A stretch of DNA of 64,000 bases from a bacterium HR33. GTDB taxonomy: Bacteria; Gemmatimonadota; Gemmatimonadetes; Gemmatimonadales; GWC2-71-9. The position numbers and the translations under genes are program-made. Below the pieces are notes generated by a model. The model saw nothing but the letters and a program-made list of their open reading frames with translations, did no database searches and was not told where the DNA came from. The stretch lies in the NCBI GenBank assembly GCA_002923375.1, contig BEIJ01000001.1:868001-932000 (forward strand), in the 5' to 3' direction. Positions 39,254-47,391 of this stretch are shown one piece after another (the stretch's first letter is position 1; every line of letters starts with the position of its first letter).

Positions 39254-42051
39254 TCCCGGACTTCGACCGCGCATTTGAGAGCCTGACCGGCTTCGCGCCC
39301 ATGAAATGGCAGCGTCGGCTGTTCGAAAAACACTTCCTCAAGGCGGATCTGCCCAATGGGTGCGACCTCCCCACCGGGCTCGGGAAGACCTCGATTGTGG
39401 TCATCTGGCTACTGGCGCTTGCACAGCAGGCGGCCGATGGGAACGTCCGCCTTCCCAGGCGCCTCGTCTACATCGTCAACCGACGGACCGTCGTCGATCA
39501 GGCCACGGCTACGGTCGAAGAACTTCGGAAACGCCTAATGGCCCCGGAAACGCCTGAGTGGAAGCAGCACGCCGACACGCTCAAAGCAGTGGCGGGAGCC
39601 CTGCGCTACCTCTGTGCCTCCGATGGAAGCTTTCTCGGGGTCAGCACGCTGCGCGGCGAGCTTGCCGACAACGAGGAGTGGAAGGCCGATCCGGCTCGGC
39701 CAGCCGTCGTTATTGGGACGATCGATATGATTGGCAGCAAGCTGCTCTTCAGCGGCTATGGCGACGGGCGCTACGGCCGGGTACATCATGCCGGCCTGAT
39801 CGGCTATGACGCGCTGATCGTCCACGACGAGGCCCACCTCACGCCGGCATTCAGCGATCTCCTCCGCGCTGTGGCAAAGGAGCAGGCGAGGGAGGCAAAC
39901 GGCGGCGGCCAGCCGGGTACCGTCCGCCGACCGATTCGCGTCATCGAGCTGTCGGCGACAAGACGAGAGGGCGACGGCGATGTCTTTAGGCTGGAAGCCG
40001 AGGACGAGGACGATGCAATCGTTCAGGAGCGCATAACGGCGATTAAGCGGCTTTACTTGCGCGAGGTTCCCAGGGATCGAATCACTAAGGAAATCAAGGA
40101 AAAGAATTTCCCTAAAGAGAAAGAGGCGAAGGAAATCGAGAAGCGTGTGGCTGAGTGGCCGCGTGAGGAAATCGTGCGGTGCGCAGCCGCTCACGAGACC
40201 TCTCCTTGCAGGGTTCTCATTTATCTCCGTACCCCCGACGAGGCCCAGAAGGTCGCATCGGAGCTGACACAGAAGCTCGGAACCGATGGTGAAAGACGCG
40301 TGGCGCTTCTCACAGGCACGATGCGCGGTCATGAGCGTGACAAGCTCGTCAAGGAGAACCCGGTTTTTCGCGCACTTCTCGATTCCAAAGCCACCGTCCA
40401 GCAGACCGTGTACTTGGTCAGCACGTCGGCAGGCGAAGTGGGCATCGACTTGGACGCCGACCACATGGTGTGCGATCTCACGACACTCGACGCCTTGATC
40501 CAGCGACTGGGTCGCGTGAATCGGCGCGATGGCAGTGGGCGCGCGGCGAGGGTAGAGGTTGTGGCCGCTGTCGAGCCAAAAGAGAAGCCTTCGGATCTCG
40601 ATCGGGCCGTGGATGCCACACTTTGCCTCCTGCGGAAATGGCTGGACGGGGCTGGCAGCGAGGGGGTGGATGTGAGCCCGAAGAACCTGCGGAGGCTCCT
40701 CGATGAGACAGGCTCGGACGAGATCCGGGCGGCGTTCTCGCCGCGTGTCGCCGCCCCGCTGTTGACGGACATCTTGCTCGACAACTGGTCGCTGACGAGC
40801 ATCGACCAGATGCCCGGCCGGCCAGAGGTTGGCCCATTTCTCCATGGCCTTACCGTCGACCCGCCAGAAACCTTTGTGGTCTGGCGACAAGAGGTCTTGC
40901 TGCTTCACGAGGCGGGCGTGGATGCGGAGGCGCTGCGTGCTTGGTTCGGTGCCTGCCGCATCGAAGCCCGCGAGAGGCTCCGCGACCGCTACGACCGCGT
41001 CGAGAAGGCGCTCAAGAAGTTGCTTGGCAACTTGAGAGAGGAGGATCCAACAAAAGATGTGCCGGTCGTGGTGCTCGACGAACGGGGCAACGCCTTGTGG
41101 TCCTATCTGTCCACGGTGCGCGGCGACGACCTTAAGTACCGCACTGTGGTGCTGCCGGTGGAGGCTGGCGGGCTCGATGCGAACGGCTTGCTCGGCCCGG
41201 ATTCGAAGTCGCGCCCGGACCTGGACGTGGCCGAGATCGAACCCGGTGACCGTCGGCGCGAACGCTGGATCCATCGCGTTGGCCCGGAAGGCGAGAGGTT
41301 CGAACGCCTGATCTCAGGCGAGATAACTGACGCCCCACCGAGCGGACTTCGGGAAAAGGAGCGGATCCCTCTTCGCCAGCCCGACGAGAATGGTGAGGAA
41401 GCCGAGACTGTCGACCTCGTCCTATACGTCTCGTCAGCCCTGTCTGCACTCGAGAACCCGGAGACGGCCAGCGCCAAACAAACACTGGAGGAGCACACGA
41501 ACTCGATCGTCGACCACATGACGCGCATCGTGGGCCGGTTGGGCCTCGATGAGCCCGTCGGGAAGGCGTTGATCGCCGCAGCTTGCTGGCACGACAGGGG
41601 CAAAGACCGTCCCGTCTGGCAGCGCTACGCACGAAACGGCGCAGGCACGCCACGGCTCGCGAAGTCTCCTCGTTACCTACACCCGCGTGCGCTCGGGGGA
41701 TATCGGCACGAGTTCGGATCGCTGCTCGATGCGATGAACGACGAGGAACTCATGAAGGTGCCCGATAGGGACCTGATCCTGCATCTGATCGCTGCGCACC
41801 ACGGATGGGCGCGACCCCACTTCGAGGCCAGGGCCTTCGACAGCTCACGGCCGACCGCCGACAACGAGCGGGCGTTCGCCGAGGTCGGTCGCCGCTTCGG
41901 ACAGCTTCAGCAGCAGTACGGCCGCTGGACCCTTGCGTGGCTGGAGTCCCTCGTGCGCTGCGCGGATATCGCGGCGTCGCAGCAGGCGACAGCAGCGCCA
42001 CGATCCATCTCTGACTCCCGCGAGCGCGTGCCGGAGGAGGTGAAGTCATGA
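39238..42051 (+). CDS. cas3: Cas3 helicase-nuclease of type I-G, helicase then C-terminal HD (set A)
   Basis: The 937-residue protein has the order typical of I-G Cas3, helicase first and HD nuclease last. Walker A is LPTGLGKTSIV, motif II HDEAHLTP, motif III ELSATRREG, motif V STSAGEVGIDLDADHMV, motif VI QRLGRVNRRDG. The HD nuclease near residues 770-830 has HD in AACWHDRGKDRPVWQ and HH in IAAHHGWARPHF. All key residues appear intact. ATG at 39238 or 39250. It overlaps csb3 by four bases (ATGA). Confidence 0.92.
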   Translation: MDDRMIPDFDRAFESLTGFAPMKWQRRLFEKHFLKADLPNGCDLPTGLGKTSIVVIWLLALAQQAADGNVRLPRRLVYIVNRRTVVDQATATVEELRKRLMAPETPEWKQHADTLKAVAGALRYLCASDGSFLGVSTLRGELADNEEWKADPARPAVVIGTIDMIGSKLLFSGYGDGRYGRVHHAGLIGYDALIVHDEAHLTPAFSDLLRAVAKEQAREANGGGQPGTVRRPIRVIELSATRREGDGDVFRLEAEDEDDAIVQERITAIKRLYLREVPRDRITKEIKEKNFPKEKEAKEIEKRVAEWPREEIVRCAAAHETSPCRVLIYLRTPDEAQKVASELTQKLGTDGERRVALLTGTMRGHERDKLVKENPVFRALLDSKATVQQTVYLVSTSAGEVGIDLDADHMVCDLTTLDALIQRLGRVNRRDGSGRAARVEVVAAVEPKEKPSDLDRAVDATLCLLRKWLDGAGSEGVDVSPKNLRRLLDETGSDEIRAAFSPRVAAPLLTDILLDNWSLTSIDQMPGRPEVGPFLHGLTVDPPETFVVWRQEVLLLHEAGVDAEALRAWFGACRIEARERLRDRYDRVEKALKKLLGNLREEDPTKDVPVVVLDERGNALWSYLSTVRGDDLKYRTVVLPVEAGGLDANGLLGPDSKSRPDLDVAEIEPGDRRRERWIHRVGPEGERFERLISGEITDAPPSGLREKERIPLRQPDENGEEAETVDLVLYVSSALSALENPETASAKQTLEEHTNSIVDHMTRIVGRLGLDEPVGKALIAAACWHDRGKDRPVWQRYARNGAGTPRLAKSPRYLHPRALGGYRHEFGSLLDAMNDEELMKVPDRDLILHLIAAHHGWARPHFEARAFDSSRPTADNERAFAEVGRRFGQLQQQYGRWTLAWLESLVRCADIAASQQATAAPRSISDSRERVPEEVKS

Positions 42052-42836
42052 CGGATTCCAACTCCAGGCTGAGCGTGTGTGTGGATTTCACCAACCCGGG
42101 CCAATTCTTCGCCTGCTGCGGGCTTTTGGAGGTCGCGCACCGCGTGTGGTGCCCAGGCCCAGCAGAAGGGTGGTTCGTGGATGGTGAGTTCTTGCTCGCG
42201 CGTAACGACGGAAGGCCTGCTGAGATGGCCGAGCTGATCAAAGCGGCACTCGAATGCAACGCGGAGCCAATCACCATTGATAACCCGAAGACCGATCCCA
42301 TCGACCTAGGAGCTCCCATCGGGATGCGACTCGACTGGTGGTGTGGACGCGACGGGTCAACGAATCTATTCAAGACCTGGGCTGCGAACGCAACTTCCCT
42401 CCAGATGTTTACGAAGTGGCGGGAGCCGCTTCGGCGTTGTCTTGGCTCCATCAATGGTCAGGCCAAGAACTTACTGAGGCTTAGCTATCCGGTTCAGGGG
42501 TCCTACGGCTTCGACAGTGACCTGGGTTGGGATGCGCTGCGTGTGGGATTCTCTTTCAACGAACACAGCAGACTCAAGAAACTTCCCACCCGGCCGGCGG
42601 TGGAGTTGTTCGGCGCGATTGGCCTTCAGCGGTTCTTCCCGAAACTCGACGAGGAAAAGCAATGTGTGTGGTACACGGCTTGGCGGGTACCTCTTACTGC
42701 GCCCGTCGCGCGGGCAGCCGTGGTCGGCCTTGTGCCGGGCGTCACGCTGTTCCGACTCAGGACGCACTTCGTCTCCCGCGGAAGTTTCAAGGGTCTAGAT
42801 ACGGCAATTATTGTTGAAGGAGGTTCCTATGAGTGA
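42048..42836 (+). CDS. csb3: Csb3, type I-G Cas8-like subunit (set A)
   Basis: The 262-residue protein matches the Csb3 family: VDFTNPGQFFACCGLLEVAHRVWCPGPAEGWF, DWWCGRDGSTNLFKTWAANATSLQMF, and PAVELFGAIGLQRFFPKLDEEKQCVWYTAW. It lies in the position where type I systems encode their large or accessory Cascade subunit. The protein at 57971 has the same block order (NP-FLA-GLL near the start, an aromatic-rich middle, P-x-L-GL-F near the end), so I see them as distant homologs. The stop overlaps csb1' start. Confidence 0.8.
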   Translation: MTDSNSRLSVCVDFTNPGQFFACCGLLEVAHRVWCPGPAEGWFVDGEFLLARNDGRPAEMAELIKAALECNAEPITIDNPKTDPIDLGAPIGMRLDWWCGRDGSTNLFKTWAANATSLQMFTKWREPLRRCLGSINGQAKNLLRLSYPVQGSYGFDSDLGWDALRVGFSFNEHSRLKKLPTRPAVELFGAIGLQRFFPKLDEEKQCVWYTAWRVPLTAPVARAAVVGLVPGVTLFRLRTHFVSRGSFKGLDTAIIVEGGSYE

Positions 42837-43965
42837 ACTGGTGGAGAAGTACGACAATTGGCTAAAGGACGACAGCGATGTCGCGGCATTGGTGATGCGC
42901 CAGTGGCTGGTGCCGGTGGAGGGCAAAGACGCAGTGATCTTTCCGCCCACCTATACACTTGCCGAGACTGACATTGGTAATCGTTTCAACAAGGGCGAGC
43001 CGATTCCCGGGGTGTACAAGGGTCAGAAGGGTCCCATGGGGTACAACATCGACTGGTTCGAGGACGGCACCAGCGTCTGCCTGATCGACAGCGTCGGCTC
43101 CCAAGCTAATCGGATGGAACCGATCTTCATGCGCGAGACGTACAAAGCGCTCGTGCCGGAGGTCATCGTCAAGGCGGGAGACAAGGCCATCAACCTCCTC
43201 GAGGCGGGTCACCGGGCCGCCGATGCCATCGTGCGGTTCTCCGACCTGCGGGAGGAACTGGAAGAGGCGTTCAATGCAGTTCGAGACGGCGACGCGACTA
43301 AGCTGGCCAAGATCGCCCCGACCTCACTCGTGTTCGGTGCGTGGGACTCCCGCGGCACACAGGTGAAGCTCCCCCGCGTCGTCCGCTCGGTGATCCGTGC
43401 GTTCAAGGTGAAGCCGCAGCACCGTTCAGCTCAGTACATCCCACCTGTCGACTACGTCGGCACAAAGTTACTGGATGCGCCCCAGGGCAAGGAACAGCAA
43501 GATGCGATGTCGGAGCTGGGTCTCAGCCACGCTCCGGCGCCGTGGGCGCATGGTGGCGTTCTGGTGGAGCAGGAGATCAGGCGCGATGCCACGCTGAACC
43601 TCGTTGCGCTGCGCGCGCTTCGCGCCGGCAGAGATGCAGACCCCCTTCCGCTGCGGCGGTACATCCTTGGGCTGTCGCTCGTCGCGTTCACCGCGCCGCA
43701 GGAGACCTTCCTCCGTGAGGGATGCCAGCTTGTGCCGGACCCCGACCGGCCGTCGACATGGTCGCTTGTGAAGCACGACGGCAGCCGCGAAGAGAACTTT
43801 GAAGTGGCGCACGAGCAGGCCTTGGAATACGCGAAGGCGACGGCTACAGAGTTCGGTGTGGGACCAAATAAGCAAGCGACGTTCGACTCGACAAGGGCCC
43901 GCGGGGAGCTCGAGCGCTCAAAGCAGGAGCGTAAGAAGTCGCGTCGCGCTTCGGCGCAGGCGTAA
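42829..43965 (+). CDS. csb1: Csb1 paralog, Cas7 of type I-G (set B)
   Basis: The 378-residue protein has the Csb1 markers IFPPTYTLAETDIGNRFNKGEPIPGVYKGQKG, VCLIDSVGSQANRMEPIFMRE, HRAADAIVRFSDLREELEEAF, PTSLVFGAWDSRGTQVKLPRVVRSVIRAF and LRRYILGLSLVAFTAPQETFLREGC. It is clearly diverged from the Csb1 at 36442 (shorter, different insertions), so not a recent duplicate. AAGGAGG precedes ATG at 42829, and the csb3 stop overlaps it. It would form the backbone of a second Cascade. Confidence 0.9.
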   Translation: MSELVEKYDNWLKDDSDVAALVMRQWLVPVEGKDAVIFPPTYTLAETDIGNRFNKGEPIPGVYKGQKGPMGYNIDWFEDGTSVCLIDSVGSQANRMEPIFMRETYKALVPEVIVKAGDKAINLLEAGHRAADAIVRFSDLREELEEAFNAVRDGDATKLAKIAPTSLVFGAWDSRGTQVKLPRVVRSVIRAFKVKPQHRSAQYIPPVDYVGTKLLDAPQGKEQQDAMSELGLSHAPAPWAHGGVLVEQEIRRDATLNLVALRALRAGRDADPLPLRRYILGLSLVAFTAPQETFLREGCQLVPDPDRPSTWSLVKHDGSREENFEVAHEQALEYAKATATEFGVGPNKQATFDSTRARGELERSKQERKKSRRASAQA

Positions 43966-43982
43966 GAGGTGGGAGCCGACTG

Positions 43983-45455
43983 GTGAACCGCTACCTCTGC
44001 ATCTCGGTCACCCTTCTCGATTCGCTTTTCCACGGCAAGGGCGACGAAGACGCGCCGGAGTGGCCTCCGTCGCCGATGCGCTTGTTCCAGGCGCTGGTGG
44101 CGGGATCACGTGCTGGCTGTCGCAACGCCGAGTGGTCGGAGAGCAAGGCTGCCGCGTACCGCTGGCTCGAGCGCCGCAAACCACCGATCATCATTGCTCC
44201 ACCCGCCCGGCCTGCGGCGGGCTACACGTTATTCGTGCCGAACAACGACAGCGACACCAAGTTCGAGCGCCATGAGCGCCTGGCGGAGAAGACCGTCCGG
44301 CCCCATCGGATCTTGGGCGACCGGCCGGCGACGTTCCACTACCTTTGGGACATCGCCGAGGACGAATGGGAGCAGGCCCGCCCGCTCGCAGAAATATTGG
44401 GGGCCGAGGCTCGGCGCCTGACGACGCTGGGATGGGGGATCGATCAAGCGGTGGCTCAAGGGCGCATTCTGAACAGAGCGGAAGCGCGAGTGCTTGCGGG
44501 GCAGCGATGGCGGCCTTGGGACGTGTCGTTCAGCAGCAGGGGGAAGCTTCGGGTGCCCAAGAGGGGCTCGCTGGACGATCTTGAGCGTGCCTACGAGGCG
44601 TTCCGGAATAGGCTCTCGATGAAGCTTCCGCCAGGAGCGAGAGAGCCCAAGGTCTTTGACACAAGGGCCTACTTGCCTGTCGGCGCGCTGCCCCCGCGTC
44701 CGCACGCGGCCTTCGAGCTTCCCGAAGGAGTGGCGTTCCGGGCGGAGGACGCCGCAAAGGTGGCCGCGATGCTACGGTCGCTGGCGTGTCAATCGGCGAA
44801 GGAAGACGAAGCCGCACATACGTTTCCTGGCGGCGCCGAGGTCTATGTTGCCGGCCACGTCGAGCACGGAACAGACGTGACTCCGGCGCGATTTTCCTAC
44901 CTACCGTTGCCGAGCATTGGCCACGAACATGCCGACGGCATGATCCGCCGTCTGCTCACTGCAGAGCCTTTCGGTGGAAATGGTGTCCACGCAACGTGGG
45001 CGCAGCAGCGCCTGCGCAACGGTACGCTACGGGACGAACACGGCAACGAGCGTGGCGTATTGCTCGACCTGTGGCGCCGCAGTTCGCGTCGAGTGGTGGA
45101 GCTGTACGTCCGCGAGTCGAAGTGCTGGCATTCCGTGACGCCGGTAGTTCTCCCTGGCTTTGATGACGGCAAACAGAAAAAGGCAGAGCGCTTGTTCCTC
45201 AAGGCGCTTGTGCAGGCAGGGATCCCAATCGAAGGGGTTGAGTCGTTTACTCTCCGGAAAGCACCTTTCTGGCCTGGTGCCACTCACCCCCGGCACTACT
45301 TCGTGCCTGAGTACATGCGTCACTTTTCTAGGTGGCACGTGGCGGTGCGCTTCCGTGAACCCATCCCTGGCCCTTTGGCCCTGGGGGTGGGGCGCCACGT
45401 GGGACTAGGCTTATTCGCGGTTCGGGATGACGCTGCCCAGGGAGCATCTGGCTAA
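43983..45455 (+). CDS. csb2: Csb2 paralog, Cas5-Cas6-type fusion (set B)
   Basis: The 490-residue protein has the Csb2 pattern: YLCISVTLLDSLFHGKGDEDAPEWPPSPMRLFQALVAGSRAG at the start, FSYLPLPSIGHEHADGMIRRLLTAEP, WHSVTPVVLPGFDDGK, and the C-terminal GPLALGVGRHVGLGLFAV loop. It differs strongly from set A csb2. GTG start. In set A the next gene is cas3; here the type III module intervenes, and the matching cas3 lies 9.5 kb further on. Confidence 0.9.
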   Translation: MNRYLCISVTLLDSLFHGKGDEDAPEWPPSPMRLFQALVAGSRAGCRNAEWSESKAAAYRWLERRKPPIIIAPPARPAAGYTLFVPNNDSDTKFERHERLAEKTVRPHRILGDRPATFHYLWDIAEDEWEQARPLAEILGAEARRLTTLGWGIDQAVAQGRILNRAEARVLAGQRWRPWDVSFSSRGKLRVPKRGSLDDLERAYEAFRNRLSMKLPPGAREPKVFDTRAYLPVGALPPRPHAAFELPEGVAFRAEDAAKVAAMLRSLACQSAKEDEAAHTFPGGAEVYVAGHVEHGTDVTPARFSYLPLPSIGHEHADGMIRRLLTAEPFGGNGVHATWAQQRLRNGTLRDEHGNERGVLLDLWRRSSRRVVELYVRESKCWHSVTPVVLPGFDDGKQKKAERLFLKALVQAGIPIEGVESFTLRKAPFWPGATHPRHYFVPEYMRHFSRWHVAVRFREPIPGPLALGVGRHVGLGLFAVRDDAAQGASG

Positions 45456-45637
45456 AGGCGCTGCGCGCCGGGGGTGATGTTTACGGTGGGGTGGGTTGGG
45501 CGCCTCGGAGTGAGGTCGGGCTGTAGCGGCACGAGCAGTGACCGTGCGCGTCGTTACACCGGGCCGTCCGAGGCACGCCCGGACCTGTTGCGCAGGCTGC
45601 TAAAGTTGAATTCTAGTCTGGCGAGCGAGGCGGAGCC

Positions 45638-46348
45638 ATGAGCATCCAAGGACCGAAGATTTATACGCTCCGGGCCCTCACGGACATCTGGACCGGCGAC
45701 GCCAAAGGGAAACCGCACCGAACGATCGCAACCGGCCTGCTCGGCTCCATCCGCTGGTGGTTCGAGGTGCTCGTTCGCGGGCTGGGCGGCTCGGCGTGCG
45801 ACCCGACCCGCGACGGGAACCGCTGCCCGGACCACCGAAAGAAACCCATCGAGCCGGGCCATCACTGCGTGGTCTGCGAGCTGTTCGGCTGCACGGGATG
45901 GGCGCGCAAGTTCCGCTTCGAGGTTCTCGACGAAAACGAGCAGGTCAAGGCCGCGCAGATCAAGGAAGGCGAAACCTTCAACTTGCGCTTTACACCTCTT
46001 CGGTCCATTCGCCCTGAGGACTGGGCCCTGCTCGACCTGACCCTGCGGCTCATCGCCAAGTACGGGGCGCTCGGCGGCAAGACAAAGATTCGGAAGAGGA
46101 ATGATGGAATCGGGAGACGGCCCGGTAAGGGATTGGGGCAGGTTCGCGTCGAGAGTAGCCCGAACGACCTTGCCAGCTCGACATGGCGGGAAATCTCAAG
46201 CCATTTGCACCATAGTCGCTGGCGCCAACCGAACCACAAAGGCTTCGAGTGGGCCGCCGCCAACAAGCTGGAGGCGCTGCCCAAGGAGCATCGGAGTCCA
46301 AAGACCCTTCTGGCGCATCTTCGCAGCAATGCGGGCGGGGGTGGGTGA
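45638..46348 (+). CDS. Cmr1-like Cas7-group protein, first gene of type III module
   Basis: The 236-residue RAMP protein has the Cmr1 opening IYTLRALTDIWTGDAKGKPHRTIATGLLGSIRWWFEVLVRGLGG, a Cys/His cluster (CPDHRKK and HHCVVCELFGCTGWARKFRF) that may bind zinc, and GALGGKTKIRKRN. Cmr1 caps the 3' end of the backbone in Cmr complexes and affects target RNA binding. It is shorter than many Cmr1 proteins. The gene begins 182 bases after csb2', marking the left border of the inserted module, and ends in a TGATG overlap with the next gene. Confidence 0.8.
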   Translation: MSIQGPKIYTLRALTDIWTGDAKGKPHRTIATGLLGSIRWWFEVLVRGLGGSACDPTRDGNRCPDHRKKPIEPGHHCVVCELFGCTGWARKFRFEVLDENEQVKAAQIKEGETFNLRFTPLRSIRPEDWALLDLTLRLIAKYGALGGKTKIRKRNDGIGRRPGKGLGQVRVESSPNDLASSTWREISSHLHHSRWRQPNHKGFEWAAANKLEALPKEHRSPKTLLAHLRSNAGGGG

Positions 46349-47391
46349 TGAACTTTGATTACTTTGCCAAACTTGTCGCGGAGCAGGCATACCCGAAGGT
46401 GGACGCCGCCGAGGCGCATGATCTCGCGTCGGGCTTCGCGGACGGGTGCACGACGTGGTTCGCGGTCAACGCGCTTCGGGCTGCCGAGTGCGAGGCACGC
46501 CTGAAAGATGAAGGGGACAAGAACAGGAAGGAGCAGCTCGAACAGAAGAAACGCGAGCACGAGCGCGCGAAGAATGACGCGCGGCGTTGCTACATGGAGC
46601 GCGCCGTGCAGCGACCACTCGCGCTGCCGCAAGATCTTCGCCTCGACCCCTGGCCGCCCCAGTTGCTCAACCGCGCTCGGCTCGCCATGGAGGTCGAATT
46701 CGAGCTGCTCACGTCGTGGTATTCCAAGGACGACCGGCTGTTTCACGTGCTCGACAACCCCGTGCGAAAGGACAAAATCTTCGGCGTCCCCTACATGGCA
46801 GCAGCGAGCTGGAAGGGGATGCTGCGCTGGGCCTGCCGGATGCAGGCCGGCCTGCGGGAGCACCTCGAGCAGGGCAAGCGCTTCGAGGATTGGAACGATC
46901 CCGACTGGATCCTGCACCTCTTCGGAAACGAGAAAGGCGAAGAGAAGAAGTTTCATGAGGGCGCGTTGGTCTTCTACCCCACCTGGTTCGACAAGATCGG
47001 CTTCGAGGTCATCAACCCGCACCACCGTAGCCGCCGCGCCGGCACGCAGCCGATTTACTACGAGGTGGTGCCCGGCCGGCGGCCCTCCGAGAACGACGAA
47101 AGCACCTACGAAGAGGGCGGCAAAGGCAGGCTCCGCCTCCTCTACGCGCCGTGGCCTGGGATGAAAGGGACGATGCGGTTGGCTGACTGGCTGCCAAGCT
47201 TCCTGCAGGCCATCGAGGACTTGCTCACCCAGTATGGCATCTCCGCCAAACGCACGGTCGGCTGGGGCACGGCGGAGATCAAGAAGTGGAAGGCCTGGCG
47301 CAAGGATACGCTAGACGGCCAACCCATCGAGGCGGACAGCCGCGAGAAGTTGCTAGAGCGACTTCTACCGAACTCCGGAGACGCGTCATGA
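46348..47391 (+). CDS. Cmr6-like RAMP (Cas7-group) of the type III module
   Basis: In this 347-residue RAMP protein, FGVPYMAAASWKGMLRWACRM is the conserved RAMP strand-helix, GALVFYPTWFDKIGFEVINPHH follows, and the end has YGISAKRTVGWGTAEIKKWKAW with a glycine-rich turn. The first ~110 residues are a charged helical extension (ECEARLKDEGDKNRKEQLEQKKREHERAK) likely to form a coiled coil. By elimination (Cmr1, Cmr4, Cmr3 elsewhere) and by similarity it fits Cmr6. Its stop overlaps the Cas10 start (ATGA). Confidence 0.7.
   Translation: MNFDYFAKLVAEQAYPKVDAAEAHDLASGFADGCTTWFAVNALRAAECEARLKDEGDKNRKEQLEQKKREHERAKNDARRCYMERAVQRPLALPQDLRLDPWPPQLLNRARLAMEVEFELLTSWYSKDDRLFHVLDNPVRKDKIFGVPYMAAASWKGMLRWACRMQAGLREHLEQGKRFEDWNDPDWILHLFGNEKGEEKKFHEGALVFYPTWFDKIGFEVINPHHRSRRAGTQPIYYEVVPGRRPSENDESTYEEGGKGRLRLLYAPWPGMKGTMRLADWLPSFLQAIEDLLTQYGISAKRTVGWGTAEIKKWKAWRKDTLDGQPIEADSREKLLERLLPNSGDAS

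Noticed and set aside
45456-45637. Insertion-sequence ends at the left border of the type III module
   Set aside because: No inverted repeats or target duplication matching the region near 54944 could be found by eye, so a transposon origin of the module is not supported.
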